Assembly (NCBI GenBank): GCA_946414825.1
Contig: CAMKQB010000004.1
Coordinates: 1 to 49,777, forward strand
Source of the DNA: an uncultured Lachnospiraceae bacterium
GTDB lineage: Bacteria > Bacillota > Clostridia > Lachnospirales > Lachnospiraceae
Reading direction: 5' to 3'
Length of the DNA: 49,777 nt
The notes under the pieces were generated by a model. The model made no database searches. It was not told the origin of the DNA and saw only the letters and a program-made list of their open reading frames with translations. A program made the translations under genes and the position numbers. Shown here piece by piece: positions 17,073 through 26,175 of the stretch. Within the stretch, counting starts at the first letter, position 1, and each line of letters opens with the position of its first letter.

Positions 17073-17579
17073 TTGAATATTGTCATTTTAAATGAATCAG
17101 ATATTGAATATCCAAAAGAATACGATAAGATCATTGAAGATGTTATCGAGGCTTCAATTGATTATCTGAAATGTCCATATGAATGTGAGGTTTCAGTGAT
17201 TCTCACTGATAATGATATGATACATGATATCAATCTGTCAGAGAGAGGAATAGATAAACCTACGGACGTCTTGTCCTTCCCTATGGTGGATTTTGATGAG
17301 CCTAATGATTTATCTTATGCTGAAAAGTATCCGCAGGATTATTTCAATCCGGAAACTGGCGAGCTACTGTTGGGAGATATAGTAATTTCTCTTGAAAAGG
17401 TTGCTTCTCAAGCGAAGGAATATGGGCATAGCGATAAAAGAGAAATAGCATTCCTTGTTGCTCACAGCTGCCTTCATTTATTTGGTTATGACCATATAGA
17501 TGAAGCTGATAGAGTAAAAATGGAAAGCTTGCAAAATGAAATCTTAAATATGAAAGGATATACCAGAAATTATGAATAA
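17073..17579 (+). CDS. ybeY: Endoribonuclease / rRNA maturation factor YbeY
   Basis: YbeY is a zinc-dependent RNase involved in 16S rRNA 3'-end maturation and 70S quality control. The zinc-binding motif HSCLHLFGYDH (H-x3-H-x5-H) is complete near the C-terminus, and DVLSFPM is the conserved mid-protein motif. I chose the TTG at 17073 because AAGGGG lies 7 bases upstream and the product then begins NIVILNESD; the TTG at 17049 would put the ribosome site inside the gene. The last 8 bases overlap the next gene. Confidence 0.93.
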   Translation: MNIVILNESDIEYPKEYDKIIEDVIEASIDYLKCPYECEVSVILTDNDMIHDINLSERGIDKPTDVLSFPMVDFDEPNDLSYAEKYPQDYFNPETGELLLGDIVISLEKVASQAKEYGHSDKREIAFLVAHSCLHLFGYDHIDEADRVKMESLQNEILNMKGYTRNYE

Positions 17580-18744
17580 GAAGAAAATACTTGCAATAAT
17601 GTTATCATCTGTGTTCGTTCTTGGTTCTTTAGCTGGATGTGGCAAGAAGGAGGCAGAGACTGATGATACCAGTTATAGTGTAACGCTTACCGATTCTTCT
17701 ATGCTTGATGATGGAAGTGATGTTGCACTTACTAAGGATGGAATGGTTCAGAGTGATCTGACAGGGGAGTGGGTAACTCCTGAGCAGAATGAAAAGAGAC
17801 CTATTGCAATTACTATCAATAATATATATGAGGCTCTTCCTCAGTCAGGTGTTGAACAGGCTGACGTAATCTTCGAGATGCTTGAAGAAGGAAAGAGCGT
17901 TACCAGACTTCTCTGTGTATTCTCTAATTATGAGGATATCGAGCAGTTAGGACCTGTTAGAAGTGCTAGACATTACTTCGACAGAAAGGCTATGGAGTTT
18001 GATGCTTATTTCGTACATTGGGGCTATTCTCTATATGCCGGAAATGACTTCGATACGATAACAGATCTTGATCATATGGATCTTAATGATCAAGATGCAG
18101 CTGCCGGCTTCAGAGTAAGCAGACCTGGTAAGGCTTTAGAGCATACAGGATATACATCTGGTGAGAAGATTGTAAATCAGTTAGCATCACACGATTTTGA
18201 TTCAACAAAGTGTGCATCTTATAAGAAGATGTTCTACTTCAATATGGAAGATAAGGAACCAGAAGGTGGTAGCGATGCAAAGAAGATCACTACAACATTT
18301 ACAGGTGGACTTGCTCCTTCATTTGAGTATGATGAGTCAACAAAGCTTTATAAGAGATTTGAGGCAGGCGGTCCTCAGATAGATGAGAATACTGGAAATC
18401 AGCTTGCATTCAAGAATGTTATTATTCAGTATGCACCTCATAACTTTATATCTGGTGACCCTAGTGGTTGTATAGATATTCCTCTTAATGGTGAGGGCGA
18501 AGGATATTACATCTCAGACGGCAAGGTTATCCCTATTAAGTGGGAGAAGAAGAATACAGCCAGCTTCCTTGATTATCCATCCCTTGACTATCTTGGTGAT
18601 ACAAGCGTAAGAGGCGCTGAAATGGGTGAGTATGGTGTTACTCAGTATTATACACAGGACGGAGAACTCCTTAAGATGAACCCTGGTAAGACATTTGTTA
18701 CAATGTTCCCTGATGATAATAAGGAAGGTGTAACTATTGAATAA
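17572..18744 (+). CDS. DUF3048 (YerB-like) lipoprotein
   Basis: The 390-aa product is a lipoprotein: basic N-terminus, hydrophobic core and lipobox SLAGC with Cys23. The remainder matches the DUF3048 pattern of Bacillus YerB: RPIAITINN, ALPQSGVEQADVIFEMLEEG, TRLLCVF, GPVRSARHYF, and a second domain with NVIIQYAP. It is exported and membrane-anchored. The biochemical role of the family is unknown to me; a link to the cell wall is often assumed. The start overlaps ybeY by 8 bases and the end overlaps the next start by 8 bases, so translation is probably coupled. Confidence 0.88.
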   Translation: MNKKKILAIMLSSVFVLGSLAGCGKKEAETDDTSYSVTLTDSSMLDDGSDVALTKDGMVQSDLTGEWVTPEQNEKRPIAITINNIYEALPQSGVEQADVIFEMLEEGKSVTRLLCVFSNYEDIEQLGPVRSARHYFDRKAMEFDAYFVHWGYSLYAGNDFDTITDLDHMDLNDQDAAAGFRVSRPGKALEHTGYTSGEKIVNQLASHDFDSTKCASYKKMFYFNMEDKEPEGGSDAKKITTTFTGGLAPSFEYDESTKLYKRFEAGGPQIDENTGNQLAFKNVIIQYAPHNFISGDPSGCIDIPLNGEGEGYYISDGKVIPIKWEKKNTASFLDYPSLDYLGDTSVRGAEMGEYGVTQYYTQDGELLKMNPGKTFVTMFPDDNKEGVTIE

Positions 18745-19993
18745 TAGTTTATTAGTAGATAACTTAATAATTGGCGCAGGTGCATCAGGACTTGTTGCTG
18801 CAATCGAAAGCTCCCGTAGGGGGCTTTCTTGCGTAGTTGTGGATAAAAATAGAAAGCCCGGAATGAAGCTATACGCTACAGGAAATGGCAGATGTAACCT
18901 GACAAATGATGATTGGGAAGAGGATACCTACTACGAAAATGATTTTGTAGACAAGGTTTATGATTCCTTATATAAGCTTACTGGCAAGAGACAGAGAAGC
19001 TTTATTCTGGATTATTTCAGGAATCTTGGGGTTCAGTCTGTTAGTAAGAATGGATATTATTATCCGGCAAGTATGCAGGCTTCCACAGTGGTTTGGGCCC
19101 TTACGGATACTGCTAAGAATCTTGGAGTTACATTTAGATTAAGGACAAAAGCGGAGTTTATCGAAAAAATAGAAAATTATTATGCTGTTAACGTTTCTAC
19201 TAAGACTGATGAGGATATACTTAACGACAAAATATATGCCAGAAATGTCATAATAGCTACAGGAGGTCTCTCCAGTCCGAAGCTTGGCGCTATTGATTCT
19301 GAAGGCATTTATCCGCTTTTTGACAGCCTGGGAATACCTTATAATACATTTTCAAGCGGTCTTACATCCGTAAAAACAATAGAAGATATGACTTCTCTTG
19401 CAGGGGTTAGGGCGCAGGCAAGAATCAGTATAAAGGGTCATACAGAGCTGGGAGAGCTTCAGATAACTGATTATGGATTTAGTGGTATAGTTACATTTAA
19501 TATGTCTTACTATATGAAACCAGGCGATAAGATAACTGTTAATTTAATGCCTAAAAAGTCTGAAAATGATTTTGCGGCAGAGTTTAACGATATTAAGGCC
19601 AGATTTCCTGAGCGTAGATTAGATCTATTCTTAAACGGTTATATAAACGATAAGCTTGGGGAGTATTTTATTCAAAAGTTTTATGGTAATCCTGATTTTA
19701 AGCTATGCCTAAAGGATATTACAGAAACTGGTATCAGAGGTCTATATCAGGAGATAACTGAGTGGTCAGTGGGTATAAAGTCTATAAATGATTTTGATCA
19801 GTCACAGGCGTCTGCAGGTGGAATAGTAGTTTCGATAATTGATCCATATAGTATGGAAATAGATTCGGACAAGACAATAGGATCTGGAATATATGCAATA
19901 GGCGAAGCCACAGATGTGCTAGGTAAATGTGGCGGATACAATCTGACTTATGCCTTCATTTCAGGTTATTTAGCTGGTATTTCAGTGGAGTAG
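18737..19993 (+). CDS. FAD-dependent oxidoreductase, HI0933/YhiN (BaiN-like) family
   Basis: A 418-aa flavoprotein with the dinucleotide-binding motif GAGASG (residues 13-18) and the family signature GMKLYATGNGRCNLTN. It ends with the second FAD contact GEATDVLGKCGGYNLTYAFI. The family includes YhiN/YtfP and the bile-acid enzyme BaiN, but most members have no proven substrate, so only NAD(P)/FAD oxidoreductase is safe. TTG is the start, with AAGGAAGG upstream inside the lipoprotein gene. A second, unrelated flavoprotein follows. Confidence 0.9.
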   Translation: MNNSLLVDNLIIGAGASGLVAAIESSRRGLSCVVVDKNRKPGMKLYATGNGRCNLTNDDWEEDTYYENDFVDKVYDSLYKLTGKRQRSFILDYFRNLGVQSVSKNGYYYPASMQASTVVWALTDTAKNLGVTFRLRTKAEFIEKIENYYAVNVSTKTDEDILNDKIYARNVIIATGGLSSPKLGAIDSEGIYPLFDSLGIPYNTFSSGLTSVKTIEDMTSLAGVRAQARISIKGHTELGELQITDYGFSGIVTFNMSYYMKPGDKITVNLMPKKSENDFAAEFNDIKARFPERRLDLFLNGYINDKLGEYFIQKFYGNPDFKLCLKDITETGIRGLYQEITEWSVGIKSINDFDQSQASAGGIVVSIIDPYSMEIDSDKTIGSGIYAIGEATDVLGKCGGYNLTYAFISGYLAGISVE

Positions 19994-20001
19994 AGGTAAA
20001 T

Positions 20002-21711
20002 ATGATTAAGATAAATAATATAAAAATGCATCTTAATTATAATGAAGCGGATATTTTATCTGTTATATATAAGAATCTTAGAGTAAAAAATATAAATTCC
20101 TATAAGATAATTAAGGAATCCTTAGATTCAAGACATCACGATGACATACATTATCAGTTGTCGTTGGGGGTTTTTGTAGATAACGAATCCAAAATAATGA
20201 AATCTGTTAACAATAAGAATGTTATGTTAACAAATGACAAAAAATACACCTTTCCTCACATTCTTAATACCGAAATCAGAGAAGCCTTAGAGGAGATGCC
20301 AGAGTTTCGCCCAGTCATAATTGGTGCTGGTCCGGCTGGTTATTATTCTGCAATTAAACTAAGCCAGGCAGGCTTTAGACCTATAGTTCTTGAAAGAGGA
20401 AAAGCTGTTGAAGAAAGATCTCAGGATGTTGAAGAGTTTTGGAATAATGGAAAGCTTCTGAAGGATTCTAATGTATGCTTTGGGGAAGGCGGAGCAGGGA
20501 CCTTTTCCGATGGCAAGCTGAATACCGGCAACAAAGATAAGGGTGGCTATTTTAAAGAAGTACTTGAAACCTTTGTTAGGTTTGGAGCTGACGAATCCGT
20601 TGCATATAAAGCTAAACCGCATATCGGAACAGATGTTCTTAGAACAGTAATGACAAATATGAGGCTGGAGATTGAGAGACTTGGCGGTGAAGTTAGATTT
20701 GAGAATAAACTGATTGATCTACAGCATGAAGCTGCTATTAATACTTTTGGTTATGAATCTGAGCTTCCTATATATAAACTCATAATCGATTCTCCAAGTG
20801 GAGAATATGATATATTAACTCATTCTGTTATTCTTGCTATTGGTCATAGTGCTAGAGATACTTATGAAATGCTATATGAAAGGAGTCTTAATTTTTCTCC
20901 TAAACCATTTGCTGTAGGTGTTAGAGTTGAGCATAAGAGTGAAATGATCAATCAGGCTATGTATGGTAAAGATTATAAGGACATGTATGGTGACAATCTT
21001 CCTACGGCTGATTATAAGCTCGTATATCATACAGAAAGGGATAGAAGTGTATTTTCCTTCTGTATGTGTCCTGGAGGCTATGTAGTGAATTCTTCGACAG
21101 AAGAAGGAGCGACAGTTATAAATGGTATGAGTTACAGTGGAAGAGCTGGTGAAAATTCTAATTCAGCAATAGTTGTAAGTATCACTCCAGAAGATTATAA
21201 TGGGTCAGTGGAAAAACCGCTGGAGGGTATATATTATCAGCAGAGGCTGGAGAAAAAGGCTTTTGAGGTATCTAAGGGCACTGTTCCTGTTCAGCTATAT
21301 AAGGACTTAAAAGAAGACCGCTCCAGTACAGAACTTGGCGAAATAAAGCCTGAGATAAAAGGAAAATGGACCTTTGCCAATCTTAGAAATATTTTTCCGG
21401 AATATATAACTGATTCAATACTTGAATCTATGGGATATTTTGGTACTAGAATAGAAGGTTATGACAGGGATGATACAGTCTTATCCGCAGTTGAGTCCAG
21501 AACCAGTTCTCCTGTCAGAATTGATAGAGGGGAAGATATGATGGCTCTGGATTTTCCGGGTCTTATCCCCACGGGCGAAGGAGCCGGTTATGCTGGTGGT
21601 ATTACATCAGCGGCGGCAGATGGAATAAAGGCAGCAGAAGCTGTTGCTACATATATTACTGATGATCTTATAAGATGTTATATAGATTATGAATCATCAA
21701 AATATTTATAA
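20002..21711 (+). CDS. FAD-dependent dehydrogenase, COG2509-type
   Basis: A 569-aa protein with an N-terminal ~95-residue domain of its own, then the FAD-binding fold: VIIGAGPAGYYSAIKLSQAG (GAGPAG 108-113), ERGKAVEERSQDVEEFW and FGEGGAGTFSDGKLNTG. The C-terminal part has PTGEGAGYAGGITSAAADG. This is the pattern of a conserved but uncharacterised family near the electron-transfer and dehydrogenase flavoproteins. The start at 20002 has AGAGGT just upstream; an earlier in-frame ATG (19927) lies within the preceding gene. The pair of flavoproteins is separated by 8 bases and is probably co-expressed. Confidence 0.88.
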   Translation: MIKINNIKMHLNYNEADILSVIYKNLRVKNINSYKIIKESLDSRHHDDIHYQLSLGVFVDNESKIMKSVNNKNVMLTNDKKYTFPHILNTEIREALEEMPEFRPVIIGAGPAGYYSAIKLSQAGFRPIVLERGKAVEERSQDVEEFWNNGKLLKDSNVCFGEGGAGTFSDGKLNTGNKDKGGYFKEVLETFVRFGADESVAYKAKPHIGTDVLRTVMTNMRLEIERLGGEVRFENKLIDLQHEAAINTFGYESELPIYKLIIDSPSGEYDILTHSVILAIGHSARDTYEMLYERSLNFSPKPFAVGVRVEHKSEMINQAMYGKDYKDMYGDNLPTADYKLVYHTERDRSVFSFCMCPGGYVVNSSTEEGATVINGMSYSGRAGENSNSAIVVSITPEDYNGSVEKPLEGIYYQQRLEKKAFEVSKGTVPVQLYKDLKEDRSSTELGEIKPEIKGKWTFANLRNIFPEYITDSILESMGYFGTRIEGYDRDDTVLSAVESRTSSPVRIDRGEDMMALDFPGLIPTGEGAGYAGGITSAAADGIKAAEAVATYITDDLIRCYIDYESSKYL

Positions 21712-21740
21712 GGAGAATGCTTTTAAAGTAAAGAGGAAAA

Positions 21741-22595
21741 ATGGATATCAGAGAAACACTAAAAGAAAAAAATAGAATAGTTATTAAGGTGGGATCCTCC
21801 TCCCTTGTTCATCAGGAAACAGGAGAGCTTGATTTTGTAAAAATTGAGAAGATGATCAGACTTATAAGTGATATAAAGAATCAGGGTAAGGATGTAGTTC
21901 TTGTATCTTCTGGTGCTGTATCAGTTGGTAGAAGAATACTTGGTCTTAGTAAACGACCAGAGGTTCTATCAATGATTCAGGCCTGTGCAGCACTTGGACA
22001 GGGCGAGCTTATGATGCTTTATCAGAAGCTCTTTATGGAATATAATCATAAAGCGGCCCAGGTACTTCTTACCTTTGACGTTATTACCTCAGACGAGAGA
22101 AGAATAAATGCTCAGAATACACTTAAGCAGCTGCTTGATCTGGATATCATTCCTATCGTAAATGAAAATGATACAGTTGCTACTGAAGAAATTGAATTTG
22201 GGGATAATGATACTCTTTCAGCAATAGTTTCTACACTGATAGGTGCCGATATGCTCATTCTGCTTACAGATATAGATGGTTTCTATACTGATGATCCTAG
22301 AAAAAACAAGCATGCGAAGAGAATATCTGTAGTAGAAAAAATAGATGATTCTCTGAAGGATATGGCTAAGGGAACTGTTACCAGATACGGTACAGGTGGT
22401 ATGTATACAAAGATTGCTGCAGCTCAGATAGCTAGTCATGCGGGGGCTGATACAGCTATTCTTGAATCCTCTGATATGGAGATAATATATAATCTTCTTA
22501 ATGGAGAAGATGTTGGAACTATATTCCTTAGTGATACTTCCTCAGAGTTTGATATAATTGATTTCATAAAAAACAAAAAGTATTTGGAAAAATAA
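21741..22595 (+). CDS. proB: Glutamate 5-kinase ProB without PUA domain
   Basis: ProB phosphorylates glutamate in the first step of proline synthesis. The 284-aa product has the amino-acid kinase fold: VIKVGSSSLVH, VLVSSGAVSVGR, IPIVNENDTVATEEI, FGDNDTLSAIVS and GTGGMYTKIAAAQIA. It stops where enzymes like that of E. coli (367 aa) would begin a C-terminal PUA domain. proA, its usual partner, is not adjacent; a patatin gene follows after 13 bases. Confidence 0.95.
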   Translation: MDIRETLKEKNRIVIKVGSSSLVHQETGELDFVKIEKMIRLISDIKNQGKDVVLVSSGAVSVGRRILGLSKRPEVLSMIQACAALGQGELMMLYQKLFMEYNHKAAQVLLTFDVITSDERRINAQNTLKQLLDLDIIPIVNENDTVATEEIEFGDNDTLSAIVSTLIGADMLILLTDIDGFYTDDPRKNKHAKRISVVEKIDDSLKDMAKGTVTRYGTGGMYTKIAAAQIASHAGADTAILESSDMEIIYNLLNGEDVGTIFLSDTSSEFDIIDFIKNKKYLEK

Positions 22596-22608
22596 AGGAG
22601 ACTAAGGT

Positions 22609-23625
22609 ATGGGGTGTGATACAGGTCTTGTTTTGTCCGGTGGAGGCGGTAAAGGCATATATCAGGTTGGTATTCTGAAAGCTCTTGCCGAAGCCGGTCT
22701 TTTAAAGGATATCGTTGCTGTTTCAGGTTCATCAATAGGTGGCATAAATGCTGTACTTTTTGCAGAGGGTCTGGCTGAAGGGGGCTTGGACTATGCCATA
22801 AAGCAGATGGAAGAAGCCTGGAATGAAATAAATTTTGAAGTTCTTTTTAATATTGATCCTAATTCTCTTAGTGCCGGTGATAACCATTTCTCTAGAGATG
22901 AAACCAGGAAGCTGATAGATAAATATCTTAATTACGATTTTCTTAAAGATGCAATTAAGATATATATGACAGGTTCTAAATGTCCTGATAATATCAAAAC
23001 TAGTCAGCAGATAACTGATGAAGAAATGAAGCTTCTATGGACTACGTCAACAGAGGAGACCTATAAAAATTATGAGGTGGAGTATTTCTGCATAAATGAT
23101 AAATCTCCTGATTACGTTAAGTCCGCTATTCTTGCAACCAGCTCCCTTCCTGTTATTTATGCTCCTGTAGAGTTAGAAGGAAAACTATATATTGATGGCG
23201 GTATCAAGGATAATACGCCTATTAAGCCTTTATATGATATGGGAATACGTAGGTTTATTGTTATAGAACTTAGTCAGAAGAGCTATATAAAGGATATAGA
23301 GAATTATTCAGATGCAGAGATAATTGATATACTGCCAAGCATTGATCTCGGAAAGCTATTTGATGGTACGCTTAATTTTGATAAGGATGACAAGGCCTTC
23401 AAGAAATACTTTGCTGAGCTTGAAGGGAAACGATATATAAAGACTTTATTTGAAAAGGATGAGTCTTATATAGCTATTCAAGATAGCTTAGCCAGATTAG
23501 ATTTTGAAAACGCAAAGAAGATGGCACAGTTTGATAAGAAATATGACAACTTAAGTGGAAGTGTTAACAGAAATCTGGATTATATTAGTAAGCTAGAGGA
23601 TTCGCTTAAAAAATACGATTTATAA
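22609..23625 (+). CDS. Patatin-like phospholipase
   Basis: A 338-aa cytosolic acyl hydrolase of the patatin/RssA type. It has the oxyanion-hole loop SGGGGKGIYQVG (residues 10-21), the nucleophile elbow GSSIG with Ser42, and the dyad aspartate in YIDGGIKDNTP (Asp196). No signal peptide is present. The N-terminal ~215 residues make the catalytic domain; the C-terminal ~120 are charged and helical. The substrate is probably phospholipid or lysophospholipid by family. Confidence 0.92.
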   Translation: MGCDTGLVLSGGGGKGIYQVGILKALAEAGLLKDIVAVSGSSIGGINAVLFAEGLAEGGLDYAIKQMEEAWNEINFEVLFNIDPNSLSAGDNHFSRDETRKLIDKYLNYDFLKDAIKIYMTGSKCPDNIKTSQQITDEEMKLLWTTSTEETYKNYEVEYFCINDKSPDYVKSAILATSSLPVIYAPVELEGKLYIDGGIKDNTPIKPLYDMGIRRFIVIELSQKSYIKDIENYSDAEIIDILPSIDLGKLFDGTLNFDKDDKAFKKYFAELEGKRYIKTLFEKDESYIAIQDSLARLDFENAKKMAQFDKKYDNLSGSVNRNLDYISKLEDSLKKYDL

Positions 23626-23661
23626 AATATACTAAGAATATCATATAAACGAGGATACAAA

Positions 23662-25143
23662 ATGGGATTACTTGCAGAACTTCAGCCTAAAAGGGTATTT
23701 GATTTTTTTGAGGAAATATGTGCTATACCACATGGGTCAGGAAATACAAAACTTATTAGTGATTATGTAGTAAGTATTGCTAAGAGGAAGCATCTTAAAT
23801 ATATTCAGGATGATAGTAATAATGTAATTATATTCAAAGATGCATATCCTCAAAACTCTGAATCAGAAAGCTTAAATACTAAAAGCGTAACTGATGATAA
23901 GACAGTTATTCTCCAGGGACATATAGATATGGTAAATGAGAAGGAGGATACTTCTGATTTTGACTTCTCCTGTGAGGGACTAAGGCTTTACATAGAGGAT
24001 GGCTTTGTAAAGGCAGAAGGGACAACTCTTGGTGGAGATGATGGTATAGCTGTTGCTTATATGCTTGCACTCTTAGATAGTGATGATATAGTTCATCCAA
24101 ATCTTGAATGTGTATTTACAGTAGATGAAGAAATAGGAATGCTTGGTGCCAAGGCTATTGATAAAAGTCCTCTTAAGGGTAAGAAGCTTCTTAATATTGA
24201 TTCTGAAGATGAAGGACATCTGCTGGTCTCCTGCGCTGGAGGCGCTACGGCTACATTGCATTTCCCTGTTCTTAGGAGAGGAGCCCAGGGAGAACGCTTT
24301 AAAATAATCGTTTCGGGTCTTGTAGGTGGACATTCAGGCGTTGAAATTAATAAGGGTAGAGCAAATGCTGATATACTTCTTAGTAGAATTCTTAGTGGTA
24401 TATTCTATGCAGATGATAGTATGAGAATAATTACTGTTAGAGGTGGTCTAAAGGATAATGCTATACCAGTTAAAGCAGAGGCGACTATTATATCTAAGAG
24501 AGAAGAGGAGCTGCGGAAAATTCTAGACGAGATAAGCTCTAAGATTTGTAAGGAATATAAAGAGACAGATCCTGATATTAGTATCACTCTTGAAAAGATA
24601 GATAATGACTTAGATATATATCCTCTGGATGAATCAAATAACCTGTCATTTATCATGGCTTATAGCAGTCTTCCTAACGGAGTTATCAAAATGAGCGATG
24701 ATATAGATGGACTGGTGCAAACCTCCTTAAACCTGGGGATAATGGAAACTTCTAAAGAAGAAATAACTCTTAGCTTTAGTGTAAGAAGTAGTGTTAATTC
24801 AGAAAAACAGGAGCTTATAGATGAGCTTGAAACTATTGTTAAATCTGTTGGTGGTAGTATGACTCTTGAGGGAGAATATCCTGCCTGGGAATATAAGCAG
24901 GAGTCAGAGCTTCGCGAAATTATGACTACTAAATACGAAGAAATGTTTGGGAGACCAATGATTGTTGAGGCTATACATGCCGGTGTAGAATGTGGACTTT
25001 TTGTAGATGAAATAGAAGGACTGGACGCAGTTTCCTTTGGTCCTGATATATATGATATTCATACACCTAAAGAAAGACTTAGTATAGAAAGCGTAGAAAG
25101 AACCTGGAACTATATATTAGAGGTTTTAAAAGGCTTAATGTAG
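23662..25143 (+). CDS. pepD: Aminoacyl-histidine dipeptidase PepD (M20 family)
   Basis: PepD is a two-zinc metallopeptidase cleaving Xaa-His and other dipeptides. The 493-aa product begins with the family pattern RVFDFFEEICAIPHGSGN. Metal and catalytic residues are in QGHIDMVNE (His87, Asp89), GGDDGIA (124-130) and VDEEIGMLGA (Glu156-Glu157), with a late HAGVECG and SFGPDIYDIHTP. The length is normal for bacterial PepD, and no signal peptide is present. Confidence 0.95.
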   Translation: MGLLAELQPKRVFDFFEEICAIPHGSGNTKLISDYVVSIAKRKHLKYIQDDSNNVIIFKDAYPQNSESESLNTKSVTDDKTVILQGHIDMVNEKEDTSDFDFSCEGLRLYIEDGFVKAEGTTLGGDDGIAVAYMLALLDSDDIVHPNLECVFTVDEEIGMLGAKAIDKSPLKGKKLLNIDSEDEGHLLVSCAGGATATLHFPVLRRGAQGERFKIIVSGLVGGHSGVEINKGRANADILLSRILSGIFYADDSMRIITVRGGLKDNAIPVKAEATIISKREEELRKILDEISSKICKEYKETDPDISITLEKIDNDLDIYPLDESNNLSFIMAYSSLPNGVIKMSDDIDGLVQTSLNLGIMETSKEEITLSFSVRSSVNSEKQELIDELETIVKSVGGSMTLEGEYPAWEYKQESELREIMTTKYEEMFGRPMIVEAIHAGVECGLFVDEIEGLDAVSFGPDIYDIHTPKERLSIESVERTWNYILEVLKGLM

Positions 25144-25197
25144 ATATAGTTTGTTGTTATACATTTGATAATTAGTTTTATAGAAATGAGGTATTAT

Positions 25198-26061
25198 ATG
25201 ATATCTATCCTAGAGAATAATCAGATATTTACCTTTGATGATTTATCTCAGTTTATTAATGATAAAGGGCTTAGTATTCTTGATTTTTTGATTAAGATAG
25301 TACTTGCTATTATTCTTTATATTATAGCACATAAGATTCTGAAGATGATTATTGCCAGGATTCAGAGAAGGCTTGATAAGCATGACGTTGATCCTATTGC
25401 CAGCCATTTTGTACTTAGTCTTATAAAGTACCTGATTCTTGTATTTCTTGTTTTTACTATTATTACTCAGCTTAATATCGTAGCTGTTACATCAATTGCT
25501 GCACTTATTGCATCCGCTGGTGTAGGAATATCTCTTGCTATGCAAGGAGCTCTATCGAACTTTGCCGGTGGAGTCCTGCTTCTTATGATCAGACCATTCA
25601 AGAAGGGGGACTATATAGTTATCCCAAATGCGAATGTTGAGGGGGTTGTAGAAATAATTGAGATATACTATACAACCATTAGAACTATATACGGTGAAAC
25701 TATTAAGATTCCTAATTCTCAGCTAACTAACAATGCCGTAATCAATAAGTTTGGTAATGAAAAAAGAGTACTTGTTATTAATGTAAATGTTTCTTATGAC
25801 GCAGATATAGATAAGATAAGAGAAGTTGTTCAGGGCATTTTGGATGGTGAAGACAGGATAGATCATGATACCACCCAGATATTTGTAGATGAACTATCTG
25901 ACAGTGGGGTAAAAATAGGCGCACTTATGATACTAAATGTAACAGATTATTTAAGTGTCAAAAGAGATATTAATGAGAGAATACTTAAGGAATTTAGAAA
26001 GAATAATATTGAGATACCATATAATCAGCTAGATATACATATTCGTGATAAATCCGCTTAG
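25198..26061 (+). CDS. Small-conductance mechanosensitive channel, MscS family
   Basis: A 287-aa membrane protein that should open under membrane tension and release solutes in hypo-osmotic shock. Three hydrophobic segments lie near residues 25-50, 70-92 and 94-128. The pore helix is rich in Ala and Gly (SAGVGISLAMQGALSNFAGG), followed by the MscS signature RPFKKGDYI and a soluble beta/alpha-beta domain. The start at 25198 follows GAGGT with a 5-base gap; the longer in-frame option at 25165 lacks a ribosome site. Confidence 0.94.
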   Translation: MISILENNQIFTFDDLSQFINDKGLSILDFLIKIVLAIILYIIAHKILKMIIARIQRRLDKHDVDPIASHFVLSLIKYLILVFLVFTIITQLNIVAVTSIAALIASAGVGISLAMQGALSNFAGGVLLLMIRPFKKGDYIVIPNANVEGVVEIIEIYYTTIRTIYGETIKIPNSQLTNNAVINKFGNEKRVLVINVNVSYDADIDKIREVVQGILDGEDRIDHDTTQIFVDELSDSGVKIGALMILNVTDYLSVKRDINERILKEFRKNNIEIPYNQLDIHIRDKSA

Positions 26062-26095
26062 AACTTATTTTTATGTGCTTTTGGAAAACACTTTG

Positions 26096-26124
26096 TTGTA
26101 TTTTAGGTTAATTATAGGTATAAT
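26096..26124 (+). promoter_or_regulatory. Promoter of the PAS-GGDEF-EAL gene
   Basis: TTGTAT (26096-26101), a 17-base spacer and consensus TATAAT (26119-26124). The -10 hexamer lies wholly inside a perfect inverted repeat (see the next entry), so the promoter is probably regulated. Confidence 0.6.
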
Positions 26125-26128
26125 TAAC
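26107..26128. promoter_or_regulatory. Perfect 10-bp inverted repeat over the -10 box (operator)
   Basis: GTTAATTATA (26107-26116), two spacer bases GG and TATAATTAAC (26119-26128) make a perfect 22-base dyad. A dimeric repressor bound here would block RNA polymerase. It could in principle form a hairpin in DNA only, since it spans the expected transcription start region. Confidence 0.55.
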
Positions 26129-26175
26129 TTGAATGATTATTAGGGGTGTTTTTCATTTATAATTTGGGGTTGCAT

